NCBI RefSeq assembly: GCF_014649395.1
Contig: NZ_BMSY01000004.1
Span: 434,001 to 498,000 of the forward strand
Direction of reading: 5' to 3'
DNA length: 64,000 nt
From: Streptomyces aureoverticillatus
GTDB lineage: Bacteria > Actinomycetota > Actinomycetes > Streptomycetales > Streptomycetaceae
This document shows, piece by piece, positions 11,759-19,667 of this stretch. The translations under genes and the position numbers were made by a program. The notes below the pieces were generated by a model. It ran no database searches. It saw only the letters and a program-made list of their open reading frames with translations, and was not told where the DNA came from. The first letter of the stretch is position 1, and each line of letters starts with the position of its first letter.

Positions 11759-12382
11759 TTGTCCCTACGCGTGCGTCCGATCCTCCCCTCCTCCACGGTG
11801 GCGTCCGTGGCGGCGGGGGCGGCCGTCATCGCCTGCCTCACCGTTCCCTTCACGGCCCACGCGGCCGAGGGTGCCCGCCCCGCGCCGGTCGCCGTCCCGG
11901 CCGCGCCCCAGGCACCCGCCGCGACGGAGACCGTGGTGACCGAGGGACATGTCAAGGAGGCGAGCCCCGGCGGTGTCATCCGCTACCCCAGCGTCACCAG
12001 CTGTCTGACCGTCACCGTGCACCTGCGCCCGGGCGGAGCGGTGGCCGCGCACGCGAGCCTCTTCCAAGTGCCGGGCGAACTGCGCTCCGACCAGATTCTG
12101 GGCCGGATCAAGAGCCTGGTCGGGCATCGCGCGGTGACGGCCGTGGACGTCAGGGGCGCGGTCGGCGCCTGGCATCCGAGCTACTTCACCAAGGCGATCG
12201 AGAGCTACGGCGAGGGCGAGCGGGTTCCCGTGCCCGAGGGCCAGGACTTCGCCGGCCTGACGTCCGCCGTGGCCCAAGGACTCGGGGTACCGGGGGATGC
12301 GGTGACCGTGAAGGACGTACCCGACGGGGACCAGATCGTCCCCCTCAGGACTCCTTCGCCGTACGCAGCCATCGCTCCATGA
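11759..12382 (+). CDS. secreted protein of unknown function
   Basis: About 207 residues from the TTG at 11759, chosen because AGGAG sits six bases upstream (11748-11752); the frame is open to 11729. Residues 1 to about 38 form a signal peptide ending near TAHA/AEG, followed by an Ala/Pro-rich linker (APAPQAPA-like) and a globular region from about residue 60 with a single cysteine (VTSCLTV). The last residues ([10 protein letters not shown]) overlap the 3' end of the convergent kinase gene by 38 bp. No family recognised. Confidence 0.65.
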   Translation: MSLRVRPILPSSTVASVAAGAAVIACLTVPFTAHAAEGARPAPVAVPAAPQAPAATETVVTEGHVKEASPGGVIRYPSVTSCLTVTVHLRPGGAVAAHASLFQVPGELRSDQILGRIKSLVGHRAVTAVDVRGAVGAWHPSYFTKAIESYGEGERVPVPEGQDFAGLTSAVAQGLGVPGDAVTVKDVPDGDQIVPLRTPSPYAAIAP

Positions 12383-15300
12383 CGGTCAACAGCGCGTCGA
12401 GGTCCACCGGCTTGGTCAGGTAGTCCGTGACTCCGGATTCGACGGCCTTCTCGCGATCGCCTTTCATGGCCTTCGCGGTGAGCGCGATGATCGGCAGCCG
12501 GGCGCCCTGCGGCATTTCGCGGATCCTGCGCGTGATCTCGTATCCGTCGATCTCCGGAATCATGATCTCGATGAGGACGATCCCGACGTCCTGGTGCCGT
12601 TCGAGGACTTCGAGGCATTCCCGACCGTTCTCGGCGTACATCACTTCCAGGCCGTGCTGTTCCAATCCGTGGGTGAGCGCGAAGACGTTGCGGATGTCGT
12701 CGTCGACGACCAGTACCTTCTCGCCGTCGAATACCTTCTCGCCGCCGAACGGGAACTTCGCCGGGACGGCGGGTGCGTCGTCCAGGAGGGGCGCGACGTC
12801 GAGTTCGGGCCCCGGCAGCAGGTCGTACGCGTCGCGCTCCCCCACGAAGCCGGGGTGCAGCGGCAAGTACAGCGTGAAGGTGGAGCCGCAGCCGGGCTCG
12901 CTCAGCGCGTGGATCTCGCCGCCGAGCAGCCGCGCGATCTCCCGGCTGATCGACAGGCCGAGGCCCGTGCCGCCGTACCTGCGGCTCGTGGTGCCGTCGA
13001 CCTGCTTGAACGCCTCGAAGATCATCCGCATTTTGTCGGCCGCGATGCCGATGCCGGTGTCGGCCACGGAGAACGCGACCAGGTCGGCGTCCGCGTCCCG
13101 CAGCGAACCGGCCTCAAGAAGCTGCTCCCGGATCGCGTGCGGCACGTCGGCGCCGGCGAGCCGGATGACCAGTTCGACCGCTCCGGAGTCGGTGAACTTC
13201 ACCGCGTTGGACAGCAGATTGCGCAGCACCTGAAGGAGACGCTGTTCGTCCGTGTGCAGCGTCGCGGGCAGCTCCGGCAACACGCAGACGGCGAAGTTCA
13301 GCTCCCGCCCGGTGGCCAGCGGGCGGAAAGTGGCATCTATGTAGTCCACGAGTTCGGCGAGCACGCAGGGACCCATGCTGATGTCCATCCTGCCCGCCTC
13401 GACCTTCGACAGGTCGAGAATGTCGTTGATGAGCTGGAGCAGGTCCGAGCCGGAACTGTGAATGGTGCGGGCGTACACCACCTGCTCGGGCCTGAGGTTC
13501 GCGTCGGCGTTGTCGGCCAGCAACTCGGCCAGGATCAGCAGGGAGTTGAGCGGCGTACGCAGCTCGTACGACATGTTCGACAGGAACTCGGACTTGTAGC
13601 GCATGGAGATCGCGAGTTGCTCGGCGCGTTCTTCGAGGACCTGCCGGGCCTCTTCGATCTCCCTGTTCTTGAGCTCGATGTCGCGGTTCTGCCGGGCCAG
13701 CAGCGCGGCCTTCTCCGCCAGTTCGGCATTGGATTGCTGCAGCGCCCTTCGTGACGCCTCCAGTTCGGCCGAGCGCTCCCTCAACTGGGCCGTGAGTTCC
13801 TGCGATGCCGTCAGCATCTGCTCCGTGCGCTGCTGGGCGGTGATCTCCTCGCGGCTCCGCTCGACCAGGTCCACCACGGCTTCGGGAATGTCGCACGCGC
13901 GCTCTCCCCACCAGCGGTCCGCCTCCGCGAGGCGGGTCGCGGACAACAGGTCCCCCTCCGCGGCACGCTCCTCGACGACGGCGAGCCACTGCTGGAAGTC
14001 GGCGTCCTCCTCGACCCAGGTCGCCAGCCTGGCCCATTCGCGGATCAGGGCCTCGTGCGCGATCTCGGCGGTGTCGGGCCCGCCGGGGCCGAGGACGACG
14101 AGGCGTTGCTCGGGATCCGCGAGGAGTTGGGCGATGCACCAGTCCTTGCCGAGGTGGGAGCGGTGGACGGTGACGCGGACAGCGCCGGCGGCGCCGCCGC
14201 GGGCGCGGACCATGGACAGCAGCACGCGCCGTATCCGGGACTCGCCCCATTGCTGGGCCAGTTGGCCGTACACCTTCTCCGCGTGCTGGTTCAGCGCTCC
14301 GGACACGCCGCCGATGCCCTGGTAGCTGTCGAAGCTGAGGCGGCGGTCGTGCTGCATCGACCACAGCTCCGTCAGCGTGAATTCCAGCAGCGGCAGGCTC
14401 CCCGCGGCCTTGCTCGCTTCGGCGGCGATGGTCTCGGCGAGTCCCGGTGTGAGGGCGACGCCCGCCACGGCCGCGGGCTCGACGATCACCCGGGTGAGCG
14501 CGGCTTCGTCGAACGGAGACAGGTTCAGCTGGCGGTCCTGCAGCCGGGGCCCGATGTCGGGCAGTTCCAGCAGGTCGGGCAGGAAGTCCGCGCGCAGTGT
14601 GCACACGAGCCGGACGTGGGGGTCCTGTGCGACGTCCGCGGGTGGCAGCAGCTTCCGCAGCAGCTCCAGTTGCGCCTCGTCGTGCGCATGGCCGCTGAAC
14701 ACCTCCTCGAACTGGTCCCCGATCAGTGCCAGCCTTCGCCCGGTGAGGATCCTCAGGCGTGACGCGACCGGCCAGAGCCCTTCGCTGCGCACGGCGTGGG
14801 CGCGGTGTTCGAGTTCCTCGAGGCTGTGGTCCCTCGTCGGGTCCTCCAGTTCGAGGAGCGCACGAGCCACGGCGTCGAAAGGCGAGACCCCCGGCCGGAA
14901 CGTGGCCACCGACCACCCCTCCGCCGCCAGCTCCGGTTGCAGGCCGGCCGCGACCAGCGAGGACTTCCCCACCCCCGACGGCCCGGTCACCATCACCAGC
15001 GGCTGCGCCTTCACCATCAGCCGGAGCCGTCCGACCTCGCGTTCCCTGCCGACGAACACGCCCGCCCGCGCGTCCTCGGCGCTGAACGCCTGAAGCCCTC
15101 GGTAGGGGCAGGGCGGCAGCACGCTGCGCCCCAGGGCCTCGGGCCAGGCGGCCGACACCTCCGACAGCGGCACGGCGTACGCGTCGTGGGCGGCGCCGTC
15201 GCGGCTCGCGATCGCGAGCATGCCCACCACGGCGTCCCCCCACCGGTCCGTCACGATGACGGGAGAGCCGCTGTAGCCCGGCTGCGCCCGCAGCGCCGCC

Positions 15301-15800
15301 TCGCTGCCCGCGTCCAGCTGAATGAGGCCCCCGCCGACCGCGCCCCGCAACACGCACGAGCTCCAGGCCCCGTTGACCCGTCGAGGCGGCTTCCCCGGAT
15401 ACCCGAAGGCCTTCACCTCGGCGTCGCCCACCAGTCCGACCCGGGCGTCGACCAACCGGGCCGCCCCCGCGCCGCCCGGCAACGTGTCCCCGCCCACCAG
15501 CGTCAGCCCCGCCACGTCCCGGCCCAGGCGGCCGGAGCCGGGCGGCGGATCCCATGAGCTGATCCGGCAGTGCCGCAGCGGCGCCCCCTCCGCGTCCCCG
15601 AGGAGGACGAACTCGACCTGGATCCGGGCGTCACCCGCCGGGCGGTCCGTGCTCCCCTTGTCCCGGCCGAGGGCCGCGTTCACGACATGGGCGCAGGTCA
15701 CGATCTCCTTGCCGCCGACGACGAAGCCGACGCCGACCGGCTCGCCCGTCGTGGTGGTGCGCACCTTGACGATGAAACCCTCACGCTGTGCGCCGCCCAT
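12345..15800 (-). CDS. trypsin - nSTAND ATPase - degenerate histidine kinase - degenerate receiver protein
   Basis: A 1151-residue multidomain protein with no membrane segment. Order: trypsin-like peptidase (1-235) with an intact triad His38 (TCAHVV), Asp95 (GRDVAG), Ser177 (GYSGSP); nSTAND NTPase (about 240-620) with Walker [10 protein letters not shown] near 275 and the family Walker [11 protein letters not shown]; heptad coiled coil (about 650-735); HisKA dimerisation domain; HATPase with N-box (NLLSNAVKF) and G-boxes ([14 protein letters not shown]); receiver domain (about 1028-1148). The HisKA phospho-acceptor His is Tyr745 (codon at 13566-13568; SYELRTPLN for SHELRTPLN) and the receiver Asp is Glu1078 (codon at 12567-12569; [11 protein letters not shown]), while the DDD acidic pocket, Thr and Lys of the receiver remain. 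It starts 4 bp after the Trypco1-like gene. Probably a signalling or conflict effector rather than a phosphorelay kinase. Confidence 0.9.
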   Translation of the reverse strand: MGGAQREGFIVKVRTTTTGEPVGVGFVVGGKEIVTCAHVVNAALGRDKGSTDRPAGDARIQVEFVLLGDAEGAPLRHCRISSWDPPPGSGRLGRDVAGLTLVGGDTLPGGAGAARLVDARVGLVGDAEVKAFGYPGKPPRRVNGAWSSCVLRGAVGGGLIQLDAGSEAALRAQPGYSGSPVIVTDRWGDAVVGMLAIASRDGAAHDAYAVPLSEVSAAWPEALGRSVLPPCPYRGLQAFSAEDARAGVFVGREREVGRLRLMVKAQPLVMVTGPSGVGKSSLVAAGLQPELAAEGWSVATFRPGVSPFDAVARALLELEDPTRDHSLEELEHRAHAVRSEGLWPVASRLRILTGRRLALIGDQFEEVFSGHAHDEAQLELLRKLLPPADVAQDPHVRLVCTLRADFLPDLLELPDIGPRLQDRQLNLSPFDEAALTRVIVEPAAVAGVALTPGLAETIAAEASKAAGSLPLLEFTLTELWSMQHDRRLSFDSYQGIGGVSGALNQHAEKVYGQLAQQWGESRIRRVLLSMVRARGGAAGAVRVTVHRSHLGKDWCIAQLLADPEQRLVVLGPGGPDTAEIAHEALIREWARLATWVEEDADFQQWLAVVEERAAEGDLLSATRLAEADRWWGERACDIPEAVVDLVERSREEITAQQRTEQMLTASQELTAQLRERSAELEASRRALQQSNAELAEKAALLARQNRDIELKNREIEEARQVLEERAEQLAISMRYKSEFLSNMSYELRTPLNSLLILAELLADNADANLRPEQVVYARTIHSSGSDLLQLINDILDLSKVEAGRMDISMGPCVLAELVDYIDATFRPLATGRELNFAVCVLPELPATLHTDEQRLLQVLRNLLSNAVKFTDSGAVELVIRLAGADVPHAIREQLLEAGSLRDADADLVAFSVADTGIGIAADKMRMIFEAFKQVDGTTSRRYGGTGLGLSISREIARLLGGEIHALSEPGCGSTFTLYLPLHPGFVGERDAYDLLPGPELDVAPLLDDAPAVPAKFPFGGEKVFDGEKVLVVDDDIRNVFALTHGLEQHGLEVMYAENGRECLEVLERHQDVGIVLIEIMIPEIDGYEITRRIREMPQGARLPIIALTAKAMKGDREKAVESGVTDYLTKPVDLDALLTVMERWLRTAKES

Positions 15801-15804
15801 CGCG

Positions 15805-16128
15805 TCAGGGGCGATTCCACGTCAGGCGGACGGCGAAGTTCACCTCGGCCGTCCCCTTGGCGATGATCACCCCGGTCTCGCCGCCCATCTTCAGGCCGAA
15901 CTCGACCTCTGCCGCGTCCGGCCCCAGTTCCCGCAGCGTGTCGGCCACCCTGGTGAGCGTCGGCTTGATCTGCTCCAGCGCCTCGTGCACCGAGACCCGT
16001 GCGCGCGCCACCACGCCGTCCCCGGCCGCGGCCAGATCGAGATCCATGGCGTCCGGATCGGCGTCGACCTCGAACACGGCAGTGCTGTCGTCGCCATTGC
16101 CAAGCTTCATGGTCAACTGCTGTGTCAC
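15805..16128 (-). CDS. Trypco1-like (CU044_2847 family) protein
   Basis: A 107-residue soluble protein that I recognise as the CU044_2847/Trypco1 type: a beta-rich start, an EALEQIKPTL helix in the middle, then VEFGLKMGGETGVIIAKG and AEVNFAVRLTW at the end. The family name, trypsin-co-occurring domain 1, reflects its habit of sitting beside trypsin-domain proteins, and here it is four bases upstream of one. The GTG start has GGGAG five bases before it. In comparative studies of NTP-dependent conflict systems this domain is proposed to be a partner or substrate of the protease; that role is not experimentally shown to my knowledge. Confidence 0.8.
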   Translation of the reverse strand: MTQQLTMKLGNGDDSTAVFEVDADPDAMDLDLAAAGDGVVARARVSVHEALEQIKPTLTRVADTLRELGPDAAEVEFGLKMGGETGVIIAKGTAEVNFAVRLTWNRP

Positions 16129-16294
16129 AGCGCTCCCTCAGACCTAGGACCCCGCACGCGACGTACCACGTCGATGCCTGCCCATCCTCAGGGACTTCGC
16201 CTGCCGACCGCAGCCGGATCAGGAGGATGCGGCCCACTTTTCCTTCCCCCCGCACGAGTCGAAGGCCGCTCCCGACCGCGCGGAGGGTCGGCTG

Positions 16295-16981
16295 TCAGCC
16301 CCCGTTCACCGCCTGGCGGTCCGTCAGCGCGCGGGCCTTCGCGTTCTCGATGTGCCGCCGCATCTTCTTCGCGGCACCCTCGGCGTCTCCGGACGCCATC
16401 GCCTCGTACACGGCGGTGTGCTCCCGCGCCGGGGACTCGGCCTCGGAGGCGCCGAGTTCGGTGAACAGGCGGAAGCGCTGGACGTGGCCGCCGAGGGAGC
16501 GGTACGCCGTCTCCAGGAACGGGTTGTCGCACTGGGCGGCGATGCGCAGGTGGAAGCGCTCGTCGGCGGCCCAGTACGGGCGCACGGAGGCCGAGCGGGG
16601 GGCGGCCGCACAGCGCCTGAGCTCCTCGATGCTCTCCTTGAGCTCGTCCAGGAACTCCGGGGTGGTGCGGCGGGCCGCCTCGTGGACGATGGCCGGTTCC
16701 AGGACGAGGCGCGCGTCCATCAGCTTGATCAGCTCGCGCTCGGTGAAGAGCGGCGCCACCCGGTATCCCTTGAGCGCCTCGCGGCGTACCAGACCCGTGT
16801 GTTCGAGGCGGGCCAAGGCCTCGCGGAGCGGGGTCTGGCTGACGTCCAGCTCGCGGGAGAGGGCCCCGATGTTGACGGACTGACCCGGTGACCACAGACC
16901 GTCCATGAACTGGCCGAGGAGTACCTCGTACATCTTGTCGGCCAGGGGTTGCCGGGCGGACGGGCGCGTCGTAGCCATCAT
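16295..16981 (-). CDS. GntR-family regulator, FadR/FCD subfamily
   Basis: A 228-residue regulator. An N-terminal winged helix (residues about 10-75, with SRELDVSQTPLREALARLE as recognition region) is followed by an all-helical FCD ligand domain that keeps the metal/ligand residues DERFHLRIA and a later His-rich face (REHTAVYEA, RRHIENA). Two adjacent ATGs (16981, 16978) follow AAGGAGG; the second has the better spacing. It diverges from the acid-sugar operon and a strong AT-rich dyad lies between, so it most likely represses that operon and itself until a pathway acid or its phosphate binds. Confidence 0.92.
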   Translation of the reverse strand: MMATTRPSARQPLADKMYEVLLGQFMDGLWSPGQSVNIGALSRELDVSQTPLREALARLEHTGLVRREALKGYRVAPLFTERELIKLMDARLVLEPAIVHEAARRTTPEFLDELKESIEELRRCAAAPRSASVRPYWAADERFHLRIAAQCDNPFLETAYRSLGGHVQRFRLFTELGASEAESPAREHTAVYEAMASGDAEGAAKKMRRHIENAKARALTDRQAVNGG

Positions 16982-17036
16982 GCCTCCTTCGGTGCCCGAC
17001 CCTAGCGCAGCCGCTCCCCACTCTTGATCAAGGCCA

Positions 17037-17080
17037 GATCCTATACTATTTTGCTCATCGCTATAGTATAGCGAAGGATC
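17037..17080. promoter_or_regulatory. operator of the GntR regulator / operon promoter
   Basis: An AT-rich island in GC-rich DNA holding inverted arms CTATACTAT (17041-17049) and ATAGTATAG (17063-17071), themselves flanked by GATCC (17037-17041) and GGATC (17076-17080). Each 9-bp arm also contains a TATACTAT-like core usable as a -10. It lies between the divergent gntR and dehydrogenase genes, and the dehydrogenase AAGGAGG ribosome site follows at once (17081-17087). Confidence 0.75.
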
Positions 17081-17092
17081 AAGGAGGATCCC

Positions 17093-18100
17093 ATGCGTGC
17101 TGACCGCTCGTGCGTGGTGCTCGTGACCACGGCGTACCTCGAACCCGACGGCGAGGTCGACCGGCTGCTGCGGGAGGCCGGATTCCGTACGGTCTTCGCG
17201 CGGCCCTCGGACCGGCGCGCCACGGAGCGGTCCCTGGCCGCGGCCGTCGGCGACGCGGGGGCCGCGGGCATCGTGGCGGGGACCGACCCGTTCACCGCCG
17301 AGGTGATCGAGGCCTCCCCCGGACTGCGGGTGATAGCCCGCTGCGGCGCCGGATACGACAACGTCGACGTCGCGGCCGCCACCCGGCGCGGCGTCGCCGT
17401 CACCCACACCCCCGGCGCCAACCGGCAGTCGGTCGCCGAGCACGTCCTCGGGTTGATGGTGAGCTGCGCCCGGGGCATTCCGCAGAGCGTCGCCGACGTA
17501 CGGGCGGGCGGCTGGTCGCAGCCCAGCGGGCGGGAGTTGGCGGGCGCCACCCTCGGGGTCGTCGGGCTCGGCTCGATCGGGCGGACCGTCGCCCGCCTCG
17601 GACTCGCGCTCGGCATGCGCGTGGTCGGGCACGATCCGCACCTGGACCCGGCGTTCCTCGACGAGACCGGGGTCGCCGCCCTGCCGCTGGAGGGGGTGCT
17701 TGGCGAGGCCGACTTCGTGACGCTGCACCTCGCCCTCGACGCGTCGACCCGGCACCTCATCGACGCCGCCGCGCTGCGCCGGATGCGACCCGGCGCGTAT
17801 CTGATCAACACCGCGCGGGGCGGCATCGTCGACGAGGAGGCCCTCGCGGACGCGCTCGCCGAGGGCGGGCTCGCGGGCGCCGCGCTGGATGTGACGGAAC
17901 GCGAGCCGCTGCCGGCCGACTCCCGGCTGCGGGCCTTCGACAACGTGCTGGTGACCGGGCACATCGCGGGCGCGACGGCGGAGGCCAGGTCGCGCTCCAG
18001 TCTGGCGGCGGCCCGCCAGGTCGTCGACGTCCTGTCCGGGCGGGTGCCCGAGCATCTCGTCGATCCGGGGTGGGCGGCCGCGCGCGTGGAGGTGCGGTGA
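17093..18100 (+). CDS. D-isomer-specific 2-hydroxyacid dehydrogenase
   Basis: A 335-residue NAD(P)-dependent dehydrogenase of the phosphoglycerate dehydrogenase type. The Rossmann motif is GVVGLGSIGRTVA (about residue 158) and the catalytic trio is visible: Arg in NTARGGIVDE, Glu in the REPLP segment, His in TGHIAGAT. ARCGAGYDNVD and NRQSVAEHVLG are family landmarks. As first gene of the operon it probably oxidises a tetronate (threonate/erythronate) at C2, the job done by OtnD/LtnD-type enzymes in other bacteria, or reduces an intermediate; the choice is inferred from context. Its TGA shares one base with the ATG of the next gene. Confidence 0.9.
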   Translation: MRADRSCVVLVTTAYLEPDGEVDRLLREAGFRTVFARPSDRRATERSLAAAVGDAGAAGIVAGTDPFTAEVIEASPGLRVIARCGAGYDNVDVAAATRRGVAVTHTPGANRQSVAEHVLGLMVSCARGIPQSVADVRAGGWSQPSGRELAGATLGVVGLGSIGRTVARLGLALGMRVVGHDPHLDPAFLDETGVAALPLEGVLGEADFVTLHLALDASTRHLIDAAALRRMRPGAYLINTARGGIVDEEALADALAEGGLAGAALDVTEREPLPADSRLRAFDNVLVTGHIAGATAEARSRSSLAAARQVVDVLSGRVPEHLVDPGWAAARVEVR

Positions 18101-18996
18101 TGGGGGCCGGGACCGACCGTGGCGGGCCCGGGGCGTCCCTGCCGTGCGCCGGTGGCGGGCCCGCGGCGCCCTCGCCTTCCGCCGCGCCGGTGAGCGCCCT
18201 GCGGATCCCGGGCGGGCCGCTCCTCGCGGCCAACCTCAAGTGGCTCTTCACGGAGCTGGACTTCGAGCGGCGCTTCGACGCCGCGGCCGCGGCGGGCTTC
18301 GCCGGTGTCGAGTACGCGGATCCCTATCCGTACGCCCCGGCGCGGCTGCGGACCCTGTTGCGCGGCGCGGGCCTGCGGCAGGTGCTCATCAACTCGCCCG
18401 CCGGGCAGCCCGGTTCGCCGGAGCGCGCGGGGCTCGCCTGCCATCCGGGGCGGGCCGCGGACTTCCGCGCCGGGATCGAGCGCGGCCTTGAGTACGCGAC
18501 CGAGCTGGGCGCCGGGCTCCTGCACGTGCTGGCCGGGATCACGCCCCCGGACGTGAGCGCGGAGCGCGCCTTCGCGACGTACGTCACCAACATCGCCTGG
18601 GCCGTCGAGCGCGCGCACGGCACCGGCGTACGCATCGTGGTCGAGGCGCAGAACGAGCGGGACGCGCCCGGGTACTTCCTGCGCACCCAGGCCCGGGCGA
18701 CGGCCGTCGTGGAGGCCGTCGGCCGTGACCGGGCCGGGCTGCTCCTGGACCTCTACCACGCCCAGGTCACCGAGGGCGATCTCGTACGGACCCTGCGCTC
18801 CTGCCTGCCGTACGCGCTGCACCTGCAGATCGCCGACCCGCCCGACCGCACCGAGCCGGGCACCGGCGAGATCCGCTGGCCACGTGTCCTCGGCGCCCTG
18901 CGCGAGGCCGGGTACGACGGCTGGATCGGCTGCGAGTACCGGCCGGCGCGCGGCACGGTGGCCGGGCTCGGCTGGGTCGCGGAGGTGACGGCATGA
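18100..18996 (+). CDS. OtnI/Hyi-like sugar isomerase (AP endonuclease 2 TIM barrel)
   Basis: About 298 residues from an ATG that overlaps the preceding stop by one base, giving translational coupling. The first 30 residues are a Gly/Ala/Pro-rich leader; the barrel proper starts at LAANLKWLF. Metal ligands of the xylose isomerase-like family are present: Glu in VVEAQN, Asp/His in LLLDLYHAQ, His in LHLQIADPP, Glu in GCEYRP. Homologues are hydroxypyruvate isomerase and 2-oxo-tetronate isomerase (OtnI), which fits an acid-sugar pathway feeding the kinase and aldolase downstream. No signal peptide, so cytoplasmic. Confidence 0.85.
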   Translation: MGAGTDRGGPGASLPCAGGGPAAPSPSAAPVSALRIPGGPLLAANLKWLFTELDFERRFDAAAAAGFAGVEYADPYPYAPARLRTLLRGAGLRQVLINSPAGQPGSPERAGLACHPGRAADFRAGIERGLEYATELGAGLLHVLAGITPPDVSAERAFATYVTNIAWAVERAHGTGVRIVVEAQNERDAPGYFLRTQARATAVVEAVGRDRAGLLLDLYHAQVTEGDLVRTLRSCLPYALHLQIADPPDRTEPGTGEIRWPRVLGALREAGYDGWIGCEYRPARGTVAGLGWVAEVTA

Positions 18997-19667
18997 ACAC
19001 CGCCCCGCCGCGTCCCCGTATAGCGCTGATCAGCGCCACACCGGCGGCCATAGGCCCCGCCGTCGCCGGGCTCGCCGACGACTTCCCGGACGCCGCGCCG
19101 TGGAATCTGCTGGACGACGCCCTGCTCACCGATGCCGACGCGCAGGGCGGGCTCACCCCCGCCCTCGCCGAGCGGATGCGGCGGCTCATCGCGTACGCCG
19201 TCGAGGGCGGTGCGCGGGGCGTGTTGCTCACGTGCTCGCTGTACGGGCCGGTGGCGGAGCGTGCCGCGGCGGACGTCGACGTGCCGGTCCTGGCGGCCGA
19301 TGCCGCCGCCTTCGCCGCGGCTCTGGCGGGCGGTCACCGGCGGATTCTCGTGCTCGCCACGTTCGAGGCGGCGTTGAGCGATTCGCTGGAGCGCTTCCGC
19401 GCCGCCGCGCGGGCCGCCGGGTCGTCCGTGGAGGCGGTCGGACGGGTGATCGCGCCCGGGCAGTCCGAGGACCACCACCCGGACCCCGGCGACGCGGACG
19501 GCGTGCTCCTCGCCCAGTATTCGCTCGCGCCCCACGCCGACGCCCTGGCCGCGGGCCTCGGGCTGCCCGTCCACGCGGGGCCGCGTGCGGCGGCCCGCGT
19601 TCTGCGCGCCGCCGTGGGCGGGCGGGCAAGTACCGCGGTCGAAGGAGGCGCGCCGTGCTCGGAGTGA
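18993..19667 (+). CDS. Asp/Glu/hydantoin racemase-superfamily protein
   Basis: A 224-residue protein whose ATG overlaps the previous stop by four bases. LLTCSLYGPVAE (about residue 75) matches one catalytic cysteine of the racemase superfamily, but the second cysteine site is replaced in VLLAQYSLAPHAD, and the usual N-terminal substrate loop is altered (ISATPAAIGPAV). It may therefore act as an isomerase or lyase with one cysteine, or have lost racemisation. Such proteins recur in OtnK/OtnI operons. It ends 13 bp inside the following gene. Confidence 0.7.
   Translation: MNTAPPRPRIALISATPAAIGPAVAGLADDFPDAAPWNLLDDALLTDADAQGGLTPALAERMRRLIAYAVEGGARGVLLTCSLYGPVAERAAADVDVPVLAADAAAFAAALAGGHRRILVLATFEAALSDSLERFRAAARAAGSSVEAVGRVIAPGQSEDHHPDPGDADGVLLAQYSLAPHADALAAGLGLPVHAGPRAAARVLRAAVGGRASTAVEGGAPCSE

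Noticed and set aside
12345..15800. Calling the gene an ordinary hybrid histidine kinase
   Set aside because: The phospho-accepting His and Asp are both absent and the N-terminal half is a protease plus STAND ATPase, so the standard label would mislead.
17041..18822. Minus-strand frames of nearly 600 codons across the dehydrogenase/isomerase genes
   Set aside because: Opposite strand of well-supported enzymes; the true leftward gene is the GntR regulator ending its coding at 16981.
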